Positions 21,771 through 28,354 of a stretch of DNA of 29,213 nt are shown here, piece after piece. Both the position numbers and the translations under genes were made by a program. Position 1 is the first letter of the stretch. Each line of letters opens with the position of its first letter. A model generated the notes under the pieces. The model ran no database searches and was not told the origin of the DNA. It saw only the letters and a program-made list of their open reading frames with translations. The DNA is from Candidatus Nomurabacteria bacterium CG_4_10_14_0_2_um_filter_30_12 (lineage in GTDB: Bacteria > Patescibacteriota > Minisyncoccia > Phycocordibacterales > UBA9973), in NCBI GenBank assembly GCA_002792755.1, contig PFOY01000047.1:1-29213 (forward strand), read 5' to 3'.

Positions 21771-21842
21771 TGGGCGTGGTAGGAATTGGACCTACGGCCT
21801 CTGTCTTATCAGGACAGCGTTCTACCACTGAACTACACGCCC
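21771..21842 (-). tRNA. tRNA-Ile(GAT)
   Basis: A complete cloverleaf: acceptor GGGCGTG/CACGCCC (7 bp), D arm GTTC/GAAC, anticodon stem CTGTC/GACAG with loop CTGATAA (anticodon GAT, isoleucine), T stem GTAGG/CCTAC. The discriminator is A and CCA is not encoded, so it must be added. The T loop reads TCCAATT, giving C where position 55 is normally T (pseudouridine). It is transcribed from a promoter at 21900-21872 and is followed at once by the atp operon. Confidence 0.93.
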
Positions 21843-21871
21843 TAAAATCACTACCTAAACAGAGTATATCC

Positions 21872-21900
21872 AATATAACAAAATATTTTAGTTTAATCAA
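21872..21900 (-). promoter_or_regulatory. Promoter of tRNA-Ile and the atp operon
   Basis: Minus strand: TTGATT (21900-21895), 17 nt, TATATT (21877-21872), about 30 nt before the tRNA 5' end. No second promoter fits between the tRNA and the first atp gene, so this one probably drives both. Confidence 0.65.
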
Positions 21901-21903
21901 ATT

Positions 21904-21935
21904 AAAAAAGCTCTGATACAAATCAGAGCTTTTTT
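21904..21935. terminator. Bidirectional terminator after the RRM gene
   Basis: AAAAAAGCTCTGAT, a 4-nt loop, ATCAGAGCTTTTTT. A 9-bp GC-containing stem with A and T runs on both sides. It ends the RRM protein transcript and insulates the tRNA/atp promoter. Confidence 0.92.
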
Positions 21936-21952
21936 AAAAAACTAATTAAATA

Positions 21953-22297
21953 TTAGTATTCTCTGCGTTGACCACGATTACCTCCACCATATCCACCATT
22001 ACTGTTTCCACCATATCCACCACCTCCACTTTGTCTTGGTGGTCTAGCTTCCATTGGACGAGCTTCATTTACTGTAAGCTTACGTCCTTCGAATTCTTGT
22101 TCATTAAACATTGAGATAGCAGCTTGTGCTTCCTCTGTTGTTGCCATTTCTACGAATCCAAAACCCTTTGAGCGACCTGACATTTTATCTATAATAATCA
22201 CAGCAGATGTAACTGCACCCGCTTGTGCGAAGAGGTCTTTTAATGCATCTTCTTGAACACTGTAAGGGAGTCCCCCTACATATAGCTTTGTAGCCAT
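21953..22297 (-). CDS. RRM-domain RNA-binding protein with Gly-rich tail
   Basis: A single RNA recognition motif protein of 114 residues, resembling the cold-inducible Rbp proteins of cyanobacteria. RNP2 is LYVGGL (5-10) and RNP1 is KGFGFVEM (about 44-51) with the RNA-stacking aromatics present. The C-terminal ~30 residues are Gly/Asn/Tyr/Arg-rich (GGGGYGG, GGYGGGNRG), a flexible RNA-binding tail. Start at the ATG at 22297, with GAGAAG about 9 nt upstream. An unusually long leader of about 136 nt with hairpins suggests control at the RNA level. The RNA target is unknown; an RNA-chaperone role is inferred from the family. Confidence 0.92.
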   Translation of the reverse strand: MATKLYVGGLPYSVQEDALKDLFAQAGAVTSAVIIIDKMSGRSKGFGFVEMATTEEAQAAISMFNEQEFEGRKLTVNEARPMEARPPRQSGGGGYGGNSNGGYGGGNRGQRREY

Positions 22298-22310
22298 ACT
22301 ATTTACTTCT

Positions 22311-22445
22311 CTTATTTTTTAAAAAAATAAGCAAAAACTAATTATAATGCTCTAACTTCAGATTAGAACGTAGATACTCTTGTCGCTCAATGATCTCTTT
22401 AACAAAAACCTAAAAGCTCGCGGAGAAACTACATAGTAAGTATTA
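22311..22445 (-). promoter_or_regulatory. Promoter and structured leader of the RRM gene
   Basis: A possible promoter TTGCTT (22467-22462), 16 nt, TAATAC (22445-22440) just after prfA. The leader contains a TCTAA/TTAGA hairpin (22351-22366) and a near-perfect AT palindrome (22311-22331) that ends about 13 nt before the ATG, close to the Shine-Dalgarno. A cold-responsive leader is possible but not shown. Confidence 0.4.
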
Positions 22446-22471
22446 CATATACATAAATAAAAAGCAAAATT

Positions 22472-23455
22472 TTATTCCTCCTCCTCGCCTGTCTCTCCAG
22501 ATTGTAATGCTTCAAAAATTTCTTCTATATATCCTCCCATTATCTTTGGTAAATTATGCCAAGATTTTTTTATACGATGATCTGTGATTCTATCTTGAGA
22601 AAAATTATATGTACGAATCTTTTCTGATCTATCTCCAGTACCTATTTGATCTTTTCTCACACCTGCATATTTTTTAGCCTCTTCTTCTTCTTTAAGTTGC
22701 TGAAGTTTAGCTGTTAAAATCATTAAAGCTTTTTCTCTATTTGCCAACTGGCTCCTTTCATTTGTTGAACGCACATCTATACCTGTAGGTTTATGAATAA
22801 GTCGTACTGCTGTCTCCACTTTATTTACATTTTGTCCTCCCTTTCCACCTGAACGAGAATATTCCATATCTAAATCTGCAGGATTTATTTTAAATAAAAC
22901 TTTTTTTCTAATTGGAAGTACTGCCACAGATGCAGTAGAAGTATGTACTCTGCCATTTTTTTCTGTAGCAGGCACTCTTTGTACTCTATGTACGCCAGTC
23001 TCATAACGCAACATTTTATATACATCCTTACCTTTAATTTCAAAACTAGCTTCTTTATATCCACCAAGCTCATTTTTTGATTCATAATTAGTTTTCCATT
23101 GCCATCCTTTTATTACAGAAAATAATTCATACATATGTGCAAGCTCCCACGCAAAAAGAGAAGCCTCATCTCCACCTGCCCCAGCTCTCACTTCTAACAC
23201 TATTTCATTCGCCATTCCTTTTGACTCTAACTTTTTTGTGGCGTTAAGCTCGTGGTTATCTAAAATATCTTGAATTTGTTTTTCTGTAGTTTCTCTCTGT
23301 TCTTGTATAGATTTAAGTTCTTGTGATGCTATTTCATGTAGATCATCATCACCTCCCATCATTTCACGTACTTGTTCTTCTTCACGATTTAAACGCTCTA
23401 AAATACCAGCTAAATAGCTCGTATTGTGATTCTTTTTTAATTCGTCTAAATTCAT
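22472..23455 (-). CDS. prfA: Peptide chain release factor 1
   Basis: RF1 reads UAA and UAG and triggers peptide release. It has 327 residues, about 30 fewer than E. coli RF1, with the N-terminal domain shortened. The catalytic GGQ lies in EYSRSGGKGGQNVNKVETAVR and the stop-codon recognition PAT in HRVQRVPATEKNGRVHTS, which identifies RF1 rather than RF2 (SPF). The C-terminal RSEKIRTYNFSQDRITDHR motif is intact, and the protein ends in an acidic tail. The ATG at 23455 follows the rpmE TAA directly (TAAATG), the common rpmE-prfA pairing. Confidence 0.97.
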   Translation of the reverse strand: MNLDELKKNHNTSYLAGILERLNREEEQVREMMGGDDDLHEIASQELKSIQEQRETTEKQIQDILDNHELNATKKLESKGMANEIVLEVRAGAGGDEASLFAWELAHMYELFSVIKGWQWKTNYESKNELGGYKEASFEIKGKDVYKMLRYETGVHRVQRVPATEKNGRVHTSTASVAVLPIRKKVLFKINPADLDMEYSRSGGKGGQNVNKVETAVRLIHKPTGIDVRSTNERSQLANREKALMILTAKLQQLKEEEEAKKYAGVRKDQIGTGDRSEKIRTYNFSQDRITDHRIKKSWHNLPKIMGGYIEEIFEALQSGETGEEEE

Positions 23456-23683
23456 TTACTTTTTATGTGATTTTACTTTGGCAACAAGAGCACGACGTTT
23501 ATTGAAACGTTCTACGCGTCCAGCAGTATCCATAACTTTATCATTACCAGTATAAAAAGGATGGCAATGACTACAAATTTCCATTTTTATTTCAGGCATT
23601 GTAGAACCTACTTCAAAAATAGCTCCACATGCACAAGTAGCTTTAGCTTTAATATCAAATTTTGGGTGTATATCTTTTTTCAT
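23456..23683 (-). CDS. rpmE: 50S ribosomal protein bL31 (zinc form)
   Basis: A 75-residue bL31 with both zinc pairs: CAC (17-19) and CSHC (37-40), so it is the Cys-containing C+ type. Family motifs IHPKF at the N-terminus and HPFYTGNDKVMDTAGRVERFNKR follow. It is stop-to-start with prfA. A promoter (TTGCTT, 17 nt, TATTGT preceded by TGA) lies upstream inside the end of the transglycosylase gene and predicts a 3-nt leader. Confidence 0.97.
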   Translation of the reverse strand: MKKDIHPKFDIKAKATCACGAIFEVGSTMPEIKMEICSHCHPFYTGNDKVMDTAGRVERFNKRRALVAKVKSHKK

Positions 23684-23692
23684 TATTTGAAA

Positions 23693-23721
23693 ACAATATC
23701 ACAATTCTAACTTGAAAGCAA
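23693..23721 (-). promoter_or_regulatory. rpmE-prfA promoter
   Basis: Minus strand: TTGCTT (23721-23716), exactly 17 nt, TATTGT (23698-23693) with a TGA extension. The expected +1 is 3 nt before the rpmE ATG. Confidence 0.55.
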
Positions 23722-25077
23722 ATCTATATTATCTTGAATAGTAGATTTAAACTTTTGTACACTTCTACTATATGAACAAGATGAACCACCAGAACCATAA
23801 TATCTACAAGCTGCTTTATTTTGTGCACTTGTACTACTGCCTATTGCACCAAGATCTGTGAGATACATTGCTGAAGCTGTAAAAGCATCACGAGGAGACC
23901 ATGGATTAGCAAAATATCCTAAAACATTTTTTAAACGATCTTCAAAAATTTTCCAAGTCGAAGGAATAAATTGTGCAGGCCCCATAGCTCCACCCCATCC
24001 AGCTACACCAGCAATAGGACAAGATACAGCAGTTTGAAATGCATTAAAACCAAGAGTATTTGTAATTTCTAAGAATGGGCCTACATCTCGAGTAGGTTTC
24101 ATCACATTTTTAAATTTGATTCCTGTATTTTTACCAATTCCTTCACCAGTATCTGTATCTGTTAAATAACACTGGCCGACATTAGCACCAAGATTACTTT
24201 CTTGAGTAAGAATAGCAAGTAAAAATGCAGGATCAACCCCTGTTTTCATTTTAGCTTCATTAGCGTATGTAAGTGCAGTTCCAAATTCAATTTTCTGAGA
24301 AATACCAGCTAAATTAAACAAAGCGCTACGAATCTTATCAGCTTGAGCCCTTTTTTGAGCAGCAAGTTTTTTATACTCAGATTCTTTATTTTTAGAAATA
24401 GCTAAAAGTTCTTTTTGTTGTGCTTGTGATTGTGCTACTTTTTTTTGTGCATTTTCAAGTTCTGCTTTTGCATCTGTTTCAGCATTTTGTTTTATTTCAA
24501 GATCTTTCTTTTGTGTTTCAGTCTCAGTTTTTATACCTCTAATTTGATCCACTGATGTCTTTATAGCTTGTTTAATAGAATCATAAGATTCAAGATCACT
24601 ATAAAAAGTAGAAAGGCTCTCATCAGAAAATATTAAATAAATAAAATCTTGATTATCAAAATCATTTGTATTTCGTAACAATTGAGCCAAAGATTCATAT
24701 TCTCTGTCTATTTTTTCTGAAAGTGTATCTATTTTTATAACTTTATCTTTTATATCAACCTTAAGTTGCGCTATTTTAAAAGCTCTGGCTTTAACTTTTG
24801 TTTTCAATGCATTTATTTGACTAGTTAAATATTCTACATCTCCTTTTAATGTTCCTGTTTGTTTTTGTTGTTCTTTTTGTTTATTTAATAAATCAGCAAG
24901 CTGAGCTTCTATTTGAATAAGTTCATTTCGACAAAAATCCTTATTAGTCAATGAAGAAGAATCATTTAATGTAAGACAATCAAAAGAAGCCTTCGCATAA
25001 GGCGTTTTAAATATAGAAAAAATAAATATTATAAAAAAAATTGTAACAAAAAAAGCTATAACTGTCTTTCTCATCAT
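23707..25077 (-). CDS. Coiled-coil secreted lytic transglycosylase (MltB/SLT-like)
   Basis: A secreted peptidoglycan-cleaving protein of 456 residues: an N-terminal signal/anchor (about 5-26), a long coiled coil (about 50-255, Lys/Gln/Glu-rich), then a lysozyme-like transglycosylase domain. The domain has the catalytic-Glu motif LLAILTQESNLG (about 279-290), the GGAMGPAQFIPSTWKIFEDRL block and the helix AMYLTDLGA. The fusion of a CwlO-like coiled coil to an SLT domain parallels the coiled-coil M23 protein at 1460-2752, suggesting that both are scaffold-regulated hydrolases. The first of two ATGs (MMRK) is used; it sits 7 nt behind a TGTTATAAT extended -10. It forms its own transcription unit. 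Confidence 0.88.
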   Translation of the reverse strand: MMRKTVIAFFVTIFFIIFIFSIFKTPYAKASFDCLTLNDSSSLTNKDFCRNELIQIEAQLADLLNKQKEQQKQTGTLKGDVEYLTSQINALKTKVKARAFKIAQLKVDIKDKVIKIDTLSEKIDREYESLAQLLRNTNDFDNQDFIYLIFSDESLSTFYSDLESYDSIKQAIKTSVDQIRGIKTETETQKKDLEIKQNAETDAKAELENAQKKVAQSQAQQKELLAISKNKESEYKKLAAQKRAQADKIRSALFNLAGISQKIEFGTALTYANEAKMKTGVDPAFLLAILTQESNLGANVGQCYLTDTDTGEGIGKNTGIKFKNVMKPTRDVGPFLEITNTLGFNAFQTAVSCPIAGVAGWGGAMGPAQFIPSTWKIFEDRLKNVLGYFANPWSPRDAFTASAMYLTDLGAIGSSTSAQNKAACRYYGSGGSSCSYSRSVQKFKSTIQDNIDLLSS

Positions 25078-25084
25078 AGCTTTT

Positions 25085-25090
25085 ATTATA
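25085..25090 (-). promoter_or_regulatory. -10 box of the lytic transglycosylase gene
   Basis: TGT-TATAAT on the minus strand, an extended -10, with the ATG 7 nt downstream. The predicted leader is 0-1 nt. Confidence 0.6.
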
Positions 25091-25117
25091 ACATATTTAT
25101 ATAAATTTTATAAAAAA

Positions 25118-25777
25118 TTATTTATCTTCTTTTACTTCAGCCACCACCTCTTCTACACCCTCTTCTTCTTTCTTCCCTTTCTTTTCAACCTCAATTGCGG
25201 AAAGATCAACTGATGCAACTTCTTCTTTTTCTTCAACTTGAAGAATAATAGAAGCAACAACTTCACTTCCATCAGTTACAAGAACAACTCCAGTTGGTAA
25301 TTTTATATTAGAGACAAAAATCTGACTTTCTATAGTTTCAAGTTGTGATAAATCAACCATTAAATTATGTGGAAGGTCTTTTGGCAATGCTTCTATTTCT
25401 ATCTCATGAAGCACCTTAACAAGATTTCCTAATCCATTTTTAACGGCATTTGATATACCAGAAAATTCAAGTGGAACGTTAACCTTTATCTTTTTATTCA
25501 TATCTACAACAAGAAAGTCTACATGTATAGGTTCATCTGTGACAGGATGCACTTGTACATCATGTATAAGCACATCAATATTATTATCACCTATTGATAT
25601 TTTAATAGTAGAAGATTCTCCAGCCTTTCTCCATATTTTTTTAAATTCAACGATTGGTATAGAAATAGATGTAGTCTCTTTTTTTATTCCATAAAAAACA
25701 GCAGGTATTTCACCTGTTTTCTTTAAAGTATCTGAATTGACACCTTCATTTCTTTTTTTAGCTTTAATTATAAACAT
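25118..25777 (-). CDS. rplY: 50S ribosomal protein bL25 (CTC form)
   Basis: A 5S-rRNA-binding ribosomal protein of the longer two-domain general-stress CTC type (219 residues versus 94 in E. coli). The N-terminal domain (1-90) contains LKKTGEIPAVFYG and IDVLIHDVQVHPVTDEPIHVDF (adjacent motif blocks). The C-terminal beta domain (about 95-185) contains LEALPKDLPH-type sequence (IEIEALPKDLPHNLMVDLS). The last ~35 residues are an acidic Lys/Glu tail. The ATG at 25777 lies exactly 6 nt behind TATAAT, which itself lies 16 nt behind TTGCTT, predicting a leaderless mRNA. Confidence 0.95.
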   Translation of the reverse strand: MFIIKAKKRNEGVNSDTLKKTGEIPAVFYGIKKETTSISIPIVEFKKIWRKAGESSTIKISIGDNNIDVLIHDVQVHPVTDEPIHVDFLVVDMNKKIKVNVPLEFSGISNAVKNGLGNLVKVLHEIEIEALPKDLPHNLMVDLSQLETIESQIFVSNIKLPTGVVLVTDGSEVVASIILQVEEKEEVASVDLSAIEVEKKGKKEEEGVEEVVAEVKEDK

Positions 25778-25783
25778 AGAAAC

Positions 25784-25811
25784 ATTATATATAAAAATAT
25801 AAAAAAAGCAA
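25784..25811 (-). promoter_or_regulatory. rplY promoter (leaderless type)
   Basis: Minus strand: TTGCTT, 16 nt, TATAAT (25789-25784), then 6 nt (GTTTCT) to the ATG at 25777. The +1 position falls on the A of the start codon. Confidence 0.7.
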
Positions 25812-25813
25812 AT

Positions 25814-27685
25814 TTAAACCTTATGTATAACATTATGCTCTAATGCAATATGAGATATTGCATATTCTTTTGTACCACTACCATCTTTTGAAATAATTTT
25901 CTTACCTATATTAAAAATATTTTTTTTATCAAAAATTTTCTTAATATCTTTAAATATCATAATCATATTTGTACCATACATTTTCTTTAAATAATGAGTG
26001 CGTATAATACCATCATTATGTTCAGCGGTTATTGAACCTTGATATCTAATTACAAGATCATACACCTTGTCTCCAAGTTCCATTATTATTTTAGGTGTAT
26101 CAAGACGTCTGAAATCCATAAGAGGAATAATATGAAAATTACCATCTCCTACATGTCCTGCTATTGTATAAACTAATTTATATTGTTCTAAAATCTTATT
26201 AAGTTCTGGGATAAATTTAGGTAAAAATTCTGGACGAACTATGATGTCATCTATAAATGGAGCAGTGTGAAGTTTAGCTACATGTTTTCTTAAAAGTGAA
26301 AAACTCTCTCTTCTAATATCCCAATATTTTTCTGATTCTTCTTCAGATTTAGTTATATGTACCTTAAGTTTAAAATCTTTTATTTTTTCTTTTAAGGAAA
26401 TACATTGTCTATATACTAACTTTTGACTATCTCCAGCAAATTCTGTAAGAACAATTAATTTTGGAAAACCTTTTCTGTTGAAAAAATTCTTAAACATCAT
26501 TCCTAATTCAGGTATAAAACTCCACATAAATTTAATCATACCCAACAAACCCTTATTTTTTAAAAAATCTGGAAAGAATCTAACAGCCAATTTCATTGTC
26601 TTATCATCATATGTCTCCAATGTTTCAGGATTAAATTGTAAAATCTCTTTTACAAGACGACCCAATGATTCTAAATCATTAATAAAAATAACTACGAGTT
26701 TAGAATGTTTAGGATTTTTAACGAGTTTAAAAGTAATTTCAGTAGCTATCCCCAACGTACCTTGCGATCCCACTAAAAGTTTATTAAGGTCAAAAAATAC
26801 AGAATCTAAAGAATTGTGCTCGGTGTGGGCCCCAACAGGTACTCCTGGAAGGGTTAAGCCGGAAGAATTTTTTAGATTCTGTATTTTTTTTAGAACATTC
26901 CAAATATAATAACCAGCAGAATTTTTATGAACATTTGGCTTTGCATGATTTATTTCATCTTTATTTTTATTTATTAAATTATAAATATTTTTATAAATAT
27001 CACCTTCAAAATCTAATTGCACAATCTTTTTTGTTAATTCATTTTGTGTTAATGGTTTTACTACATATTCATTTCCATCAGAAAAAACTATTTTAGTTTC
27101 TAAAATATAATCTTCAGTTTTTCCATATTTGAGTGTCCGTTCTCCTGCTGAATTATTACCAAACATTCCACCCATAGCATTTAAACTTTTTGATGCAGTA
27201 TAACAAGGTAAAATAAGTCCTTTTTCTAAAGTAATCTTTTCAAAATCTCTATAGAACATCCCAGGCTGCACAGTAATGGAATCAGGATTTGAAGAATTTT
27301 GAACGGTGTGGGTCCCAACAGGTACTCCTGGAAGGGTTAAGCCGGAAAAATTTTTTAAATCCTGATTCCATCGTACTAATTTATTCATGTGCCGTGTAAA
27401 ATCTAAAATTAAAGATTCCCCTATTGCTCCGCCAGACATATCTGTCCCTGCACATCTACAAGTAATGGAAAGATTTTTATAATCTTTATTTTTTTCAGGA
27501 TCGGCATATTTATCTTTATTTTCACTTACCCATTTCACTAAATTCTGAACATCTTTTGAATCCATAGGGAAAAGAACAAGCTTAGGTCGCACTTCAAAAA
27601 TGCTCGCATCACGAGAATATTTTGAAAGCACTTCATCACTATCTTCCACTTCTCCCCTAAAAAATTTTTGTATTTCTTCTTTCAC
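25814..27685 (-). CDS. FAD-linked oxidase (glycolate oxidase/D-lactate dehydrogenase type) with two palindromic inserts
   Basis: A VAO/PCMH-fold FAD enzyme probably oxidising a 2-hydroxy acid. The N-terminal FAD domain has RCAGTDMSGGAIG (about 76-88), the block SLNAMGGMFGNNSAGERTLKYGKTED, and LLVGSQGTLGIATEITF. The C-terminal oxidase domain has AGHVGDGNFHIIPLMD and AEHNDGIIRT. No Fe-S domain is attached. At 623 residues it is long because two 96-98-nt stem-loop elements are translated in frame, at residues about 105-137 and 266-298. The conserved sequence resumes correctly after each, so the gene is not a pseudogene. The start is a GTG at 27685 behind a TGTTATAAT box, giving a predicted leader of about 4 nt. 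Substrate and electron acceptor are not identified. Confidence 0.88.
   Translation of the reverse strand: MKEEIQKFFRGEVEDSDEVLSKYSRDASIFEVRPKLVLFPMDSKDVQNLVKWVSENKDKYADPEKNKDYKNLSITCRCAGTDMSGGAIGESLILDFTRHMNKLVRWNQDLKNFSGLTLPGVPVGTHTVQNSSNPDSITVQPGMFYRDFEKITLEKGLILPCYTASKSLNAMGGMFGNNSAGERTLKYGKTEDYILETKIVFSDGNEYVVKPLTQNELTKKIVQLDFEGDIYKNIYNLINKNKDEINHAKPNVHKNSAGYYIWNVLKKIQNLKNSSGLTLPGVPVGAHTEHNSLDSVFFDLNKLLVGSQGTLGIATEITFKLVKNPKHSKLVVIFINDLESLGRLVKEILQFNPETLETYDDKTMKLAVRFFPDFLKNKGLLGMIKFMWSFIPELGMMFKNFFNRKGFPKLIVLTEFAGDSQKLVYRQCISLKEKIKDFKLKVHITKSEEESEKYWDIRRESFSLLRKHVAKLHTAPFIDDIIVRPEFLPKFIPELNKILEQYKLVYTIAGHVGDGNFHIIPLMDFRRLDTPKIIMELGDKVYDLVIRYQGSITAEHNDGIIRTHYLKKMYGTNMIMIFKDIKKIFDKKNIFNIGKKIISKDGSGTKEYAISHIALEHNVIHKV
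26792..26889 (-). repeat. In-frame palindromic element, copy 2 (FAD oxidase)
   Basis: The 58-bp core (26812-26869) is flanked by 20-bp arms 26792-26811 and 26870-26889 that are complementary at 19 of 20 positions (shared block TACAGAATCTAAA). The core reads NSSGLTLPGVPVGAHTEHNS, in frame, in the loop between WNVLKK and FDLNKLLVGSQGT. It differs from copy 3 mainly by GAGCAC in place of GTTCAA near one end. Confidence 0.92.
27276..27371 (-). repeat. In-frame palindromic element, copy 3 (FAD oxidase)
   Basis: The 58-bp core (27295-27352) has 19-bp arms 27276-27294 and 27353-27371 that are complementary at 17 of 19 positions (perfect outer block ATGGAATCAGGATTT). The core reads NFSGLTLPGVPVGTHTVQNS, in frame, between FTRHMNKLVRWN and SITVQPGMF, a spot where homologous oxidases have only a short turn. 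Confidence 0.93.
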
Positions 27686-27723
27686 TTGTTTAAATATTAT
27701 AACAGAAATGATATAATAAAAAC
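27686..27723. promoter_or_regulatory. Divergent promoters for the FAD oxidase and CYTH genes
   Basis: Plus strand: TGA-TATAAT (27712-27717), an extended -10 with TTTAAA 17 nt upstream; the ATG at 27724 falls on the expected +1. Minus strand: TGT-TATAAT (27701-27696), with a predicted 4-nt leader before the GTG at 27685. The two -10 boxes are only 10 bp apart, so the promoters must compete. Confidence 0.7.
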
Positions 27724-28287
27724 ATGAATATTGAAGTTGAAATAAAAGTAAAAATAGATAATTTTGAAGAAATTAAAGAAAAAGTCTCAAAAATAGGAAA
27801 ATTAATAAAATCAATAAAACAAATTGATGATTATTATGTTCCAGAGCATAGAGATTTTTTTGCCAGGAAACCTCATCCAGTAGAGTGGTTAAGGATAAGA
27901 ACGAACCCAGATAAAGTTGTTTGGGAATATACCAAATCTATAAATCAGAGAGAAGATGGAGATTATGATTATGCCGAAGAATATGAGACAGAAATTTCAA
28001 ATAAAAGTGAATTAGAAAAAATCTTAGGATTTTTAGATTTTAAAAAATCTGTGACTATAGAAAAATATAGAGAATACTGGATGTGTGATGATATTGAAGT
28101 TGCACTAGATAATGTCACAGGACTTGGGTATTTTATAGAGGCAGAGGCCAAAGGAGATTTCAAAGATGAAAAAGAAGCAAAAAAGGCGTGCATAGATTTT
28201 CTAGAAGGTCTTGGAATAAAAGACGTTGAAAACAAACAAATAAAAATGGGTTACCCACAAATTTATTTGGAAAGTAAAAAAAATTAA
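27724..28287 (+). CDS. CYTH-domain protein (CyaB/ThTPase-like)
   Basis: A triphosphate-tunnel fold protein of 187 residues. The signature ExExK is at 4-8 (EVEIK), and the basic and acidic tunnel residues follow: EWLRIRTNPDKVVWEYTK, YETEI, TIEKYREYWMCDDIEVALDNVTGLGYFIEAEAKG (adjacent blocks). EWLRIR and EVALDNVTGLGYFIEIE-like sequence match class IV adenylate cyclase CyaB and archaeal-type CYTH proteins. The substrate could be inorganic triphosphate, thiamine triphosphate or another nucleotide-like triphosphate, and sequence alone cannot decide. Predicted leaderless, divergent from the FAD oxidase gene. Confidence 0.88.
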   Translation: MNIEVEIKVKIDNFEEIKEKVSKIGKLIKSIKQIDDYYVPEHRDFFARKPHPVEWLRIRTNPDKVVWEYTKSINQREDGDYDYAEEYETEISNKSELEKILGFLDFKKSVTIEKYREYWMCDDIEVALDNVTGLGYFIEAEAKGDFKDEKEAKKACIDFLEGLGIKDVENKQIKMGYPQIYLESKKN

Positions 28288-28354
28288 TTAATCAAAAAAA
28301 TTTGAATTAAATGCAAAAAATTTTTAATTTGATTGAAGATTTATGAAGACATAT
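28288..28354. terminator. AT-rich hairpin between converging genes
   Basis: ATCAAA...TTTGAT arms with internal AAATT/AATTT pairing in the gap between the converging CYTH and aldolase genes. It is plausible as a weak two-way terminator, but GC pairs are lacking. Confidence 0.35.

Noticed and set aside
26478..26909. Antisense open frame across the FAD-oxidase elements encoding a PTGTPGRVKPEEFF-like peptide
   Set aside because: It is open because the element core lacks stops in several frames; outside the core it has no conserved content, while the minus-strand frame carries clear FAD-oxidase motifs.
25814..27685. FAD oxidase as a pseudogene disrupted by repeats
   Set aside because: Both inserts keep the frame and all conserved motifs downstream are intact.
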